Under the pieces are notes generated by a model. That model searched no databases. It had not been told where the DNA came from and saw only the letters and a program-made list of their open reading frames with translations. From an uncultured Streptomyces sp. (GTDB lineage: Bacteria; Actinomycetota; Actinomycetes; Streptomycetales; Streptomycetaceae): a stretch of 12,382 bases of DNA. Made by a program: the position numbers and the translations under genes. The stretch lies in NCBI GenBank assembly GCA_946480485.1, contig CAMLJW010000115.1:1-12382 (forward strand). The letters run 5' to 3'. Within the stretch, counting starts at the first letter, position 1; each line of letters starts with the position of its first letter. Below are positions 1-7,629 of the stretch, piece after piece.

Positions 1-435
1 GTTATCTTCACTGTGCACGAGATGAAGCGCCTCGGACGCGGCGCCGCCGAACTCCTGGCCATCGCCGACGACCTGCGCACCAACGACATCGAACTCGAAC
101 TCCTCACCGGCCCCCTCCAAGGGATCTACGACCCCTCCGGGCACGGCGCCGCCCTCTTCGCGTTCTTCGCCGGCATGGCCGAGTCCGAACGCGAGTACAT
201 CCGCGAGAAATCCCTCGAAGGACAGGCATCCGCCCGCGACCGCGGCCGCCACGGCGGACGCCCCAAGGTCTTCGACGACGACATGGTCCACTACGCCCGC
301 ACCCTGCGCGCCGGCGGCGTCCCCGTACCCGAGATCGCCGCCAAGCTCTTCATCCCCACCGGCAAGAACAAGGGCCAGAACCCATCCGTCGCCTCCGTCT
401 ACCGTGTCCTCGCAGAGGACGAACCGCAGACCTGA
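1..435 (+). CDS. Serine recombinase (resolvase/invertase family), C-terminal part; 5' end outside window
   Basis: The reading frame is open from the first base, so the gene begins upstream and its catalytic serine is not visible. The visible part starts at the VHEMKRLGRG stretch typical of the second half of the resolvase catalytic domain. It continues through FAFFAGMAESEREYIREKS, the conserved end of the catalytic domain leading into the long E helix, where resolvases have E-R-x-x-I-x-E. A basic GRHGGRPK hinge precedes a short DNA-binding region of about 50 residues with a helix-turn-helix pattern (PVPEIAAKLF ... PSVASVYRVL). Family knowledge: these enzymes cut and rejoin DNA at res or inversion sites on transposons, plasmids or integrated elements. 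No inverted repeat or partner transposase is visible here, so whether it marks an element edge is inference. The family call is secure; the role is not. It ends in TGA at 433-435. Confidence 0.88.
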   Translation, partial: VIFTVHEMKRLGRGAAELLAIADDLRTNDIELELLTGPLQGIYDPSGHGAALFAFFAGMAESEREYIREKSLEGQASARDRGRHGGRPKVFDDDMVHYARTLRAGGVPVPEIAAKLFIPTGKNKGQNPSVASVYRVLAEDEPQT

Positions 436-568
436 GCAGCAGTCCACAGCGCCCAGATCACGCTGCTATCCCTTCCGGCCGGATCTCGGCTGACCCCCAA
501 GTGGGCCGGCCACCGTGCCCCGATTGCGTGTCCAGCGCGGACGCCGCTGGTCGGTGGCGGAAGGAACC

Positions 569-598
569 TGACCGGCTGCCCCGAGAGGCAGCCGGTCA
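569..598 (-). terminator. Perfect 12-bp hairpin ending the importer operon
   Basis: TGACCGGCTGCC at 569-580 is the exact reverse complement of 587-598, with a six-base loop CCGAGA. It lies seven bases past the stop codon of the oxidoreductase gene on the minus strand. There is no T-run, which is common for high-GC actinomycete terminators. Because the stem is symmetric it could also stop transcripts arriving from the recombinase on the plus strand. Confidence 0.75.
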
Positions 599-605
599 CG
601 GTCGG

Positions 606-1808
606 TCACTCCTCGGGCGCGTCCCCGAAGTCCGGTATGTCCAGCCTCGCTCCGCCCTGCCGCGCGGACTCGTGTGCGACGATGCCCGGCAGGGTGTAGC
701 GGGCCGCCACCCATGCGTTCACCGACGGCAGGGTCCGGGTGTTGACCGCGGAGACGAAGTCGTCCACCAGGAAATGGTGGCTGCCCTCATGGCCGTTGCG
801 CAGGTTGTCGAACTCCTGCGGCAGCCGGGAGCGGTCGTGCACCGGCGCCGAACCGGACGTGAAGGCGTCCCGCAGGTCCGGTGCGATGTGCTGGAGCGAC
901 GGGTCGCCGGGATCCATGGTCGGCTTGGGCTCCAGGAGTTCGGTGATGTCCTTCACCCCCTCCTTGTCCTGCCACATGCTCACCGTGGCCAGCTGCTCCA
1001 TGCTCGCGTCCGTACCGAAGAACCGGAAACGCGACTCCCGGACGTGTGAGGGACAAGCCACCCGCCGGAACTCGTTCGTACGGAACGATCCGCCGCCCGC
1101 GACCTTGAACAGAGCCGTCGCGTTGGAGAAGTCGCTGCCGAACTGGCCGGTCTCCTGGTCGAAGACCCCGTACCCGCGATCGTCCTCGACCCCGACCGCG
1201 GACACGCTCACCGCATGCGTCTGCCAGGCTCCGAGCACCCCGCCCACCGAGTGCGTCGGGTAGAGCAGCGGCGGATCGCCGGCGGTGGCCTTCCAGCTCT
1301 TTTCGCCGCTGTATTGATAGGCCTCGTCGCACCCGAGGTGCATGTCGTGCACGTAGTCGCCCTCTGCGTAGAAGAGCCGCCCGAAGGCGCCGTCGGCGAT
1401 CTGGTTGCGGGCATGCACGGTCGCCGGGTTGTACTGACTGGTCTCGCCCATCATGTACGTCAGTCCGGTGGCGCGTACGGCGTCGATGATCGCTGAGATC
1501 TCCTCCCGGGTGATGGCCATCGGAACCGCCGAGTAGACGTGCTTGCCGGCGTTCAGCGCCTGGAGCACCAGCGGGCCGTGCGTCCAGCGCTGCGTGAAGA
1601 TCGCGACGGCGTCGACCGCCTGCGCATCCAGCATCCCCGCGTACGAGAGGAACGTGCCCGACAGCCCTTCCGCCACCGCCAGTTGCTCGGCCCGCTCGGG
1701 CAGTGGGTCGGTGACATAAACATCACGCACACCCGGGTGCGCGTGGAACAGCTTCGCGAACTGACCGGAGAACTGCCCGGCGCCGACGATGCCGAGGGAG
1801 AACGTCAT
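606..1808 (-). CDS. Gfo/Idh/MocA-family NAD(P)-dependent oxidoreductase, GH109-like features
   Basis: 400 residues. The N-terminal Rossmann fold begins LGIVGAGQFSG (residues 5-15, GxGxxS-type dinucleotide loop). The second domain contains YPTHSVGG (183-190), whose histidine is the likely catalytic or substrate residue. Where most family members have EKP after GKHV, this protein has SAVPMAITREE (93-103). That change, the YPTH motif and the C-terminal GH-x-G...FLVDDF...IPDF pattern recall GH109-type NAD-dependent glycoside hydrolases. This comparison is from memory, not an alignment. It probably oxidises, epimerises or hydrolyses a sugar delivered by the importer encoded just before it; the substrate is unknown. 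ATG at 1808 is chosen because AAAGG lies about ten bases upstream; an in-frame ATG at 1826 is the alternative. The gap to the preceding binding-protein gene is 32 bases. No signal peptide, so cytoplasmic. Confidence 0.88.
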   Translation of the reverse strand: MTFSLGIVGAGQFSGQFAKLFHAHPGVRDVYVTDPLPERAEQLAVAEGLSGTFLSYAGMLDAQAVDAVAIFTQRWTHGPLVLQALNAGKHVYSAVPMAITREEISAIIDAVRATGLTYMMGETSQYNPATVHARNQIADGAFGRLFYAEGDYVHDMHLGCDEAYQYSGEKSWKATAGDPPLLYPTHSVGGVLGAWQTHAVSVSAVGVEDDRGYGVFDQETGQFGSDFSNATALFKVAGGGSFRTNEFRRVACPSHVRESRFRFFGTDASMEQLATVSMWQDKEGVKDITELLEPKPTMDPGDPSLQHIAPDLRDAFTSGSAPVHDRSRLPQEFDNLRNGHEGSHHFLVDDFVSAVNTRTLPSVNAWVAARYTLPGIVAHESARQGGARLDIPDFGDAPEE

Positions 1809-1840
1809 ACGGGGGACGCCTTTCATGCGGGAACGGTTTC

Positions 1841-3184
1841 TCACTGACCGAGAATGAGATTGATCTGGCTGTTGGTCTCGTTCAGGCTTGTCACAGGCTC
1901 GCCGTTGCCGTAGATGTCCTCCATCGCGGGCTGCATGAGCGCGGTCACGTCCGCCGCGTAGTTGGTGATCGGGTAGGAGAACGTCCGGAAGTCCTTCTTG
2001 TCGGTCGCGGGTTCGGTGAAGGCCGAGACGTCGATGCCCTTCTTCTTGTAGGCGGCGGTGGCGGCCCGCGTGCCGGCGGCGGTGGCGGGGAAGACGACCC
2101 CGTACTCGCCGACGACCCTCTGGCACTTGTCGGACGCCAGATACGCCACCCACTTCCGGGCGCCCTCCTTGTTCTTGGAGCCCTTGGTGATGGAGTCGGC
2201 GAGGCCGTTCATCATCGTGGCGCGCTTGCCGGTCGGGCCGACGGGAGTGGGAGCGGTGGCCATGTCCCTGCCCTTGAACCCGTGGTACGTGGTGATCATC
2301 CAGGCACCGTCGAAGGCGGCGGCGGCCTTGCCCGCGGCGACCTGCGTGTTGGCCTGGTTGGACTGGACGTTGTAGTCGGTGAAGGGGGCCAGGTAGCCCT
2401 TCTCGGCCAGGCCGAAGTACCACTTGACGGCGGACTGGAAGGTCTTGCTGTCGTACTGGTACTTCGTGCCCCACCGTGGCTTGTCGGTGTAGTTCCACCC
2501 CGCGGAGGCGGTGAAGGGGCTCCACTGCGTCTGGCCGTCGCCGTAGCCCCCGCCGTTGCCGGCCAGTCCGTACACCCTGACGTTGTTCTTGTCGAAGCCC
2601 GGCTCGTCGCCCCGCTTGCCGTTCCTGTCGACGGTCAGCTGGGCGATGGCCTTCTCGAAGGTGCCGCCGTCCTTCGGGTTCCAGGCGAGGTTGCTTAGCT
2701 GCTCGGCCGTGAGCCCGGCGTCCTTCGCCATCTTCCGGTTGTAGAAGAGAGCGACCGTGTCCCAGTCCTTGGGGGCGCCGTAACGGTGGCCGTCCTGGCC
2801 GCTCCAGTTGGCGGCGAGCCCCGGCTGGTAGTCGGCGTCCTTGATGCCCAGGTCGTCGAGCGGCTCCAGCACGTCCAGGTCCGCGAACTGGCCGAACTTC
2901 TGGATGTGGTCGGTGAAGACGTCAGGCTGGGTGCCCGATATGAAGCCGGCCGTGAGCTTGGTCCAGTAGTCGCTCCAGCCCAGCTGGGTGATCTTGACGC
3001 GCAGACCGGGGTTCTCCTTCTCGAACCCCTTCGCGCAGGCCTGGTAGGCGGGCAGCTGGTTGGCGTCCCACAGCCAGTACGTCACCGTGTTCGCGGAGCC
3101 CCCGGCCGAGTCACCGTTCGCGCAACCGGTCACCAGGGACAGCGCCAGCGCTCCGGCCAGCGCGGTCAGCGTACGAAGTCGCAT
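1841..3184 (-). CDS. Carbohydrate ABC transporter substrate-binding lipoprotein (family 1)
   Basis: 447 residues. A short basic N-terminus and hydrophobic stretch end in a lipobox LVTGC (residues 17-21), so the mature protein should be lipid-anchored at Cys21 on the outer face of the membrane. The mature start TVTYWLWDANQLPAYQACAK and later SDYWTKLTAGFISGTQPDVF, GAPKDWDTVALFYNRKMAKD and AAAAFDGAWMITTYHGF follow the pattern of MalE-type solute-binding proteins for sugars and oligosaccharides. Many aromatic residues (W and Y) in the cleft-forming segments fit a glycan ligand, but the ligand cannot be named. ATG at 3184 is preceded by a purine-rich GAGGGAACGGAAC ribosome-binding region. It starts 11 bases after the stop of the second permease gene, so the two are surely cotranscribed. 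Confidence 0.93.
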   Translation of the reverse strand: MRLRTLTALAGALALSLVTGCANGDSAGGSANTVTYWLWDANQLPAYQACAKGFEKENPGLRVKITQLGWSDYWTKLTAGFISGTQPDVFTDHIQKFGQFADLDVLEPLDDLGIKDADYQPGLAANWSGQDGHRYGAPKDWDTVALFYNRKMAKDAGLTAEQLSNLAWNPKDGGTFEKAIAQLTVDRNGKRGDEPGFDKNNVRVYGLAGNGGGYGDGQTQWSPFTASAGWNYTDKPRWGTKYQYDSKTFQSAVKWYFGLAEKGYLAPFTDYNVQSNQANTQVAAGKAAAAFDGAWMITTYHGFKGRDMATAPTPVGPTGKRATMMNGLADSITKGSKNKEGARKWVAYLASDKCQRVVGEYGVVFPATAAGTRAATAAYKKKGIDVSAFTEPATDKKDFRTFSYPITNYAADVTALMQPAMEDIYGNGEPVTSLNETNSQINLILGQ

Positions 3185-3195
3185 GTTCCGTTCCC

Positions 3196-4125
3196 TCACT
3201 TGATCCCGGTGAAGCCGATGGAGCTGACGATGCGGCGGGCGAAGCAGGCGAAGAGCACCAGCATCGGCAGCGCGGCGATCAGCGTCGCCGCCATGAGCCC
3301 CGACCAGTCGACGCCGGTCTGCGGGGTCTGTGCCCGGAAGATCGCCAGGGCCACGGTCAGCACGCGCGAGCTGTCGCTGTAGGAGACCATCAGTGGCCAG
3401 AAGTAGTCGTTCCAGGAGGTGATGTACGTCAGCACGGACAGCGTGATGATCGGCGTGGACGCCATCGGCAGGATCACCCGGACGAAGATCTTGATCTTGC
3501 CGGCGCCGTCGAGCAGCGCCGCCTCCTCGACCTCGCGGGGCACGTTCATGAAGAACTGCCGCAAAAAGAAGACCGCGAACGGCGTCATGAAGAGGCTGGG
3601 CAGTGCGATGCCGAGCAGCGTGTCCACCAGGTGCAGGTGTTTGATGAGCACGAAGTTCGGCAGCAGGGTGAAGATGGTCGGGACCATCAACCCGGCCAGG
3701 AACAGGGCGAAGACCTTGTCCCGGCCGCGCCAGCGCAGCCGTGCGAAGGCGTACGCCGCCATCGCGGAGAAGAAGATCTGACAGGCGGTGATCAGTGTTG
3801 AGACGATCACCGAGTTGAGCAGATAGCGCCAGAAGTCGAGTCCGCCGCCCGCGCCGCCCTGTGCGATCGCCTCCTTGGCGGACTGCAGGCCGAGGGCCCG
3901 CTCGAAGCCGCTGCCGGTGAGGTCGACCGGCAGCGGGTTGGTGGGGTCGGCGCCCAGACCCGTGTTGGTGGAGAGCGCGGTGCGCAGGATCCAGTAGAAC
4001 GGCAGCAGGGTGATGAGGATGATCAGGTACAGCGCAGCCCACGCCGCGGCCCGCCCGAAGGAGAACCTGCGCCTGACCGGCCGTACGGTCGGCGTCGTTG
4101 TGGTCTTGGTTGACACAACAGCCAT
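3196..4125 (-). CDS. Carbohydrate ABC transporter permease, MalG-type
   Basis: 309 residues, inner-membrane component of a type I importer. A basic N-terminus is followed by a first membrane helix (about 27-48), a periplasmic stretch rich in Gly and Pro (about 53-97), and further helices. The EAA loop (199-222), EEAALLDGAGKIKIFVRVIL, is the surface that docks the ATPase. Length and the C-terminal SSIGFTGIK (compare the usual GLTAGAVKG-like ends) fit MalG relatives. No ATPase gene is present in the operon; established knowledge is that Streptomyces sugar importers of this class use the shared ATPase MsiK. ATG at 4125 is supported by AAGGGAAA about eight bases upstream. It follows the MalF-type gene with an 18-base gap. 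Confidence 0.93.
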   Translation of the reverse strand: MAVVSTKTTTTPTVRPVRRRFSFGRAAAWAALYLIILITLLPFYWILRTALSTNTGLGADPTNPLPVDLTGSGFERALGLQSAKEAIAQGGAGGGLDFWRYLLNSVIVSTLITACQIFFSAMAAYAFARLRWRGRDKVFALFLAGLMVPTIFTLLPNFVLIKHLHLVDTLLGIALPSLFMTPFAVFFLRQFFMNVPREVEEAALLDGAGKIKIFVRVILPMASTPIITLSVLTYITSWNDYFWPLMVSYSDSSRVLTVALAIFRAQTPQTGVDWSGLMAATLIAALPMLVLFACFARRIVSSIGFTGIK

Positions 4126-4143
4126 GTCGGAGTTTCCCTTCCG

Positions 4144-5115
4144 TCAGCCGAGGTCGGTCTGGCCGGCCCGGGTGAGCCGGTACTGCAGGACGGTGATCGC
4201 GCTCAGCACGACCAGCAGGGCGACGGACATCGCCGAGGCGTAGCCGAACTGGAAGCGGCCGAAGGCGGAGCCGTAGATGTACCACTGGAGCACGTTGGTC
4301 GCGTTCGCCGGACCGCCCGCGGTGGTCACCGCCACCGTGTCGAACACCTGGAACGACCCGATCACGGTCATGATCAGTACGACGGCCAGCACCGGCCGCA
4401 GCAGCGGCATGGTGATCCGCCAGAACATCCGCCACTCGCTCGCCCCGTCGACCTTGGCCGCCTCGTACATGTCGTTCGGGATGGCCTGAAGACCGGCGAA
4501 GAGGAGCAGGGCGGTGTATCCGACGTGCCGCCACACGTTGATCAGGGCGATCGTCGGTATCGCTAAGGTCTCGTTCGCGAGGAAGGGGACGCGGTCGAAA
4601 CCGATGGCGCTGATGATCTCGTTGCCGATACCGAGCTGGGTGTCGAGGATCCAGAGCCAGACGAGGCCGGCGACGATGTTCGACATCAGGTAGGGGGTGA
4701 GCACGATGCCCCGCAGGACGGACGACTGGGTCAGCCGCTGGAGCAGGACGGCGATGGCGAGGGCGGCGACCGTCTGGACGCCGATATTGATGACCACATA
4801 CTCGACGGTGACCGCCAACGAGTCCCAGAAAATCGGGTCGTTGACCATGCGGACGTAGTTGTCCAGGCCCACCCATTCCGCCGGGGTCAGCAGGTTGTAG
4901 CGGGTGAAGCTGAGCCAGATGCCGCGCAGTGTGGGCCAGAGCAGGAAGCCCAGGAAGCCCAGCATGGCCGGCGCGATGAAAAGTGCCGCGAGGGCTCCGT
5001 CACCCCGTCCACCGCCGTCGGCCTCTCGCGTCCGTGGGGCTCTCGGATTCGGTTCTGCCCCCTGGGCGCCGCGCGGGGGCACACGCGACGGAGGGCTGCT
5101 GGAGGCGACTGTCAT
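4144..5115 (-). CDS. Carbohydrate ABC transporter permease, MalF-type, with a TTA codon
   Basis: 323 residues from the ATG at 5115, which has GGGAG about ten bases upstream. The open frame extends to 5244, but the added residues are poorly coding and overlap the promoter region. A charged, Pro/Arg-rich cytoplasmic tail of about 40 residues precedes the first helix (ALAALFIAPAMLGFLGFLLW, 41-60). The EAA loop is YEAAKVDGASEWRMFWRITM (217-236). The segment AGGPANATNVLQWYIYGSAF is typical of MalF-type sugar permeases. It is first in the operon with the MalG-type permease, binding protein and oxidoreductase. Leu184 is encoded by TTA (4564-4566 on the plus strand reads taa). In Streptomyces this codon needs the developmentally controlled bldA tRNA, so importer assembly could be limited to late growth. 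That is inference. Confidence 0.92.
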   Translation of the reverse strand: MTVASSSPPSRVPPRGAQGAEPNPRAPRTREADGGGRGDGALAALFIAPAMLGFLGFLLWPTLRGIWLSFTRYNLLTPAEWVGLDNYVRMVNDPIFWDSLAVTVEYVVINIGVQTVAALAIAVLLQRLTQSSVLRGIVLTPYLMSNIVAGLVWLWILDTQLGIGNEIISAIGFDRVPFLANETLAIPTIALINVWRHVGYTALLLFAGLQAIPNDMYEAAKVDGASEWRMFWRITMPLLRPVLAVVLIMTVIGSFQVFDTVAVTTAGGPANATNVLQWYIYGSAFGRFQFGYASAMSVALLVVLSAITVLQYRLTRAGQTDLG

Positions 5116-5264
5116 CGGCGGACTCCCTGTTCGGCGGCTCTTCCTCGGGTTCAGCCACTTACTTTTGATGCGGAAGAATCTGGGCGTCAAGGCCGCATAC
5201 ACTTCTTTTGCCGGCCCTCGCGATGACCTGGAGTCGGGCGGCATTACTTCTGGGGTTGAAAGAA
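5116..5264. promoter_or_regulatory. Divergent promoter/operator region between importer operon and ROK regulator
   Basis: This is the only space for promoters of the minus-strand importer operon and the plus-strand ROK gene, and it is locally AT-richer than its surroundings. Overlapping dyads are visible: TTGATGC (5165-5171) with GCGTCAA (5184-5190), six of seven positions symmetric, and ATGCGG (5168-5173) with CCGCAT (5193-5198), exact. Three related T-rich blocks occur, TTACTTTTG (5159-5167), CTTCTTTTG (5202-5210) and TTACTTCTGG (near 5245). TTGACG on the minus strand inside the first dyad could act as a -35 element, but no good -10 element follows at the right spacing. The dyads are candidate sites for the ROK protein; this is inference. 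Confidence 0.5.
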
Positions 5265-6437
5265 ATGGGTCGGCTCATGACTGCACTTGCCGCCAGCTGG
5301 CTGCCGCTCAGCCCCGGCGAGCGGGCCGTGGCGCTCGAAGTGCTCATCCATGGCCCACTGTCACGCAGTGAGCTCGCCCGGCGGCTCGACCTCTCCGCGG
5401 GCAGCCTCACCCGGCTGACGAAGCCGCTCATCGAGTCGGGCCTGCTGATCGAGACCGCCGAGGACGTCGCGCTCGCCGAGGTGCGCCAGGGGCGCCCCTC
5501 ACAGCCTCTGGACATCGTCGCCGAGTCACGTTCCTTCATCGGCTTCAAGATCACCGAGGACATGGTCTACGGCGTCGTCACCACGCTCAGAAGCGAGATA
5601 GTCACCCGGTACGACCGCCCGCTCGCCACGCACGACCCGGTCCAAGTCGCCGAGCTGCTCGCGGAGATGACCAATGAACTCGCCCGCGCCCACCCCGGGC
5701 TCGCCGGCATCGGCATCGGAGTGAACGGACTCGTCCAGGACCGCGCCGTGGTCGGGGAGTCCCCCTTTCTCCTGTGGCGCGATGTTCATCTGGCCGAACT
5801 CGTGAAAGCGCGCGCCAAACTGCCCGTGGTCGTCGAGAACGACGTGGCCGCCCTCGCCGAGGCCGAGACCTGGTTCGGCGGCGGCCGCGGCCTCGATCGC
5901 TTCGTCGTCCTCACCATCGGCGCGGGCATCGGCTACGGGCTCGTCCTGGGCGGCAAGCGGGTGCCCTGCGCCGAGGAGGACCGCGGCTTCGGCCGCTACT
6001 GGATCGTGAACCCCAACGGCCCGCTCACCCTCGACGGTGAACGGGGCAGCGCCGTCTCACTGTTGACCATTCCCAGCATCCGCTACCAGATCCAGGCCGC
6101 CACCGGTCAAAACATGACGTACGAGGAGATCCTCGCCCTCGCCGCCGTCGGTGACCCCATGCCCGCCCGCGTGATCGACGAAGCGGCGCGCGCCCTCGGC
6201 ACCCTGGTGGCGCAGATCGCCAACTTCGCCATGCCCCAGAAGATCATCCTCGCCGGCGAGGGCGTCGGTCTGGTCGACGTGGCGGGCCCGGTGATCGAGG
6301 AGGCCATCCTCGCCAACCGTCACCCACAGGCCGAGCCGGTCAACCTCGAGACCAAGGTGGCCGACTTCCACGACTGGGCGCGGGGCGCCGCGGTGCTGGC
6401 GATCCAGGTCCTGGTGCTGGGGTCCGTCGATGCGTGA
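5265..6437 (+). CDS. ROK-family transcriptional regulator, Zn motif absent
   Basis: 390 residues from ATG 5265. A winged helix-turn-helix occupies about residues 14-65 (LSRSELARRLDLSAGSLTRL). A ROK sugar-kinase-like domain follows, with GIGIGVNGLV (148-157), ENDVAALAEAETWFGGG (191-207) and TIGAGIGYGLVLGGK (217-231). The usual ROK zinc signature (GH...CxCGxxGCxE) is missing; that place reads NPNGPLTLDGERGSAVSL, so the domain probably senses a sugar without kinase activity or a zinc site. The gene is divergent from the importer operon and likely controls it, typically as a repressor released by sugar. Start choice is uncertain: ATG 5277 is equally possible, and the frame opens as far as TTG 5208. 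The upstream part includes a TTA codon and looks non-coding. No strong Shine-Dalgarno sequence is seen, only GGGG about nine bases upstream. Confidence 0.9.
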   Translation: MGRLMTALAASWLPLSPGERAVALEVLIHGPLSRSELARRLDLSAGSLTRLTKPLIESGLLIETAEDVALAEVRQGRPSQPLDIVAESRSFIGFKITEDMVYGVVTTLRSEIVTRYDRPLATHDPVQVAELLAEMTNELARAHPGLAGIGIGVNGLVQDRAVVGESPFLLWRDVHLAELVKARAKLPVVVENDVAALAEAETWFGGGRGLDRFVVLTIGAGIGYGLVLGGKRVPCAEEDRGFGRYWIVNPNGPLTLDGERGSAVSLLTIPSIRYQIQAATGQNMTYEEILALAAVGDPMPARVIDEAARALGTLVAQIANFAMPQKIILAGEGVGLVDVAGPVIEEAILANRHPQAEPVNLETKVADFHDWARGAAVLAIQVLVLGSVDA

Positions 6438-6523
6438 GGCCGACGCCGAGTCCGACCTTCCCGTTCGGTCGCCACTTCTCCGCAGTCGCAGTCGCCAGTC
6501 CCCGGCCCTCACCCCCCGTCCGG

Positions 6524-7543
6524 TCAGTGGGTGTGTGGCCCGTCGTGGTGCACCGGACCGTGCGGGGCACCGCAGTGGGAGTCGCCGAAGGCGCTCGTGC
6601 GGACTTGGAGCACGTCCGCGGGGGCGTGGTCGACCTGAAGGGTGGTGTGGCTGATCCCGTAGTCGCACTGCAGCGTCTTCTCCAGGTCCCGGCGCACCGT
6701 GTGGCAGTCCGCGACGGGGTCGACCAGGACGTGCGCGGACAGCGCGGGCTGCCCCGACGTGATCGTCCACACGTGCAGGTCGTGCACCTCTGTCACCGTG
6801 TCGTGGGCGACCAGCCGGTCTCCGATGCTGTCCGGGTCGAGATGCGTCGGCGCCGCCTCCAGGAAGATCCGCCCGGACTCCCGTACGAGCCCGTAGCCCG
6901 ACTTCACCATGAGGACCACCACGACCAGCGTCGCGATGGCGTCGGCCCGCGCGAACCCGGTGAGCAGCACGACGAGACCCGCGACCGCGGTGCCTATGAA
7001 CGCGAACAGGTCGTTGAGGATGTGCTGGTAGGCCCCCTCGACGTTGAGCGAGGCGCGGTTGGCCTTCGAAATACACCAGGCCGCCAGGACGTTCACCACG
7101 ATCCCGGCCAGGGCCGTGCCGAACATCAGCCCGCCCACCACCTCGGGCGGATCGACAAGCCGCCGCACGGCCTCGTACGCCAGCCAGGCGCCGAGCAGCA
7201 GCAGTGTGAGCCCGTTCGCCTGCGCGGAAAGGATCTCGGCCCGCTTGAGGCCGTACGTGAAGCCGCCGCGGGCCGGTCGCGCGGCCAGCCGCATCGCGAC
7301 GAGCGTCAGCACGATGGACACGGCGTCGGTGAGCATGTGCGCCGCGTCCGAGATCAGGGCGAGCGACCGGGCGATGACGCCGATCACGACCTCGGCCGCC
7401 ATGAACGAGGCGATCAGCGTCAGCGCGATCCCGAGCCAGCGGCGGTCGGCGTCCGCGGCCACACCGTGGCTGTGCCCCGGGTGGCCCGGGGCCCCCGCGT
7501 GGCCGCCCGGCCCGTGGTCGTGGTCGTGGTCCACGCTGGTCAT
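6524..7543 (-). CDS. Cation diffusion facilitator (CDF) family zinc/cation exporter, CzcD/ZitB-like
   Basis: 339 residues, predicted six membrane helices and a cytoplasmic C-terminal domain. The paired metal-site motifs are present: SDAAHMLTD in helix 2 (His69, Asp73) and YQHILND in helix 5 (His174, Asp178). The His/Asp pairs favour Zn(II), and family members export Zn, sometimes Cd or Co, by proton antiport. The N-terminus (HDHDHGPGGHAGAPGHPGHSHG) and C-terminus (HCGAPHGPVHHDGPHTH) are histidine-rich, suggesting metal capture or sensing. The C-terminal domain starts near EVHDLHVWTI (252-261), as in CDF dimerisation domains. ATG 7543 has GAGGGG seven bases upstream. It is a single gene with no metalloregulator gene next to it, and it converges on the ROK gene with an 86-base gap in which no clear terminator hairpin was seen. 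Confidence 0.94.
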   Translation of the reverse strand: MTSVDHDHDHGPGGHAGAPGHPGHSHGVAADADRRWLGIALTLIASFMAAEVVIGVIARSLALISDAAHMLTDAVSIVLTLVAMRLAARPARGGFTYGLKRAEILSAQANGLTLLLLGAWLAYEAVRRLVDPPEVVGGLMFGTALAGIVVNVLAAWCISKANRASLNVEGAYQHILNDLFAFIGTAVAGLVVLLTGFARADAIATLVVVVLMVKSGYGLVRESGRIFLEAAPTHLDPDSIGDRLVAHDTVTEVHDLHVWTITSGQPALSAHVLVDPVADCHTVRRDLEKTLQCDYGISHTTLQVDHAPADVLQVRTSAFGDSHCGAPHGPVHHDGPHTH

Positions 7544-7629
7544 GTGTTTCCCCTCGATCCGATGGCCGACTCACGCAGTGAAGCGCACCTGGCGGAGATC
7601 GGCAAAGGCTGCACCGGTGACCGTTGTCA

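Noticed and set aside
606..2525. A 639-residue minus-strand open frame covering the oxidoreductase and part of the binding-protein gene.
   Set aside because: Only the part after the ATG at 1808 is a recognised protein; the rest is an out-of-phase reading of the binding-protein gene, rich in Arg, Gly and His.
1841..4876. A 1011-residue minus-strand open frame that suggests a giant permease-binding protein fusion.
   Set aside because: Its N-terminal 560 residues are a wrong-frame reading of the two permease genes; the true protein starts at 3184 with a lipobox signal peptide.
5208..5264. An N-terminal extension of the ROK regulator from TTG 5208 or ATG 5223.
   Set aside because: The stretch is AT-richer than coding DNA here, contains a TTA codon and lies in the promoter region; the winged HTH begins only after 5300.
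6057..7574. A 505-residue minus-strand open frame.
   Set aside because: It is an out-of-phase reading of the CDF gene plus the antisense of the ROK gene, with no recognisable protein.
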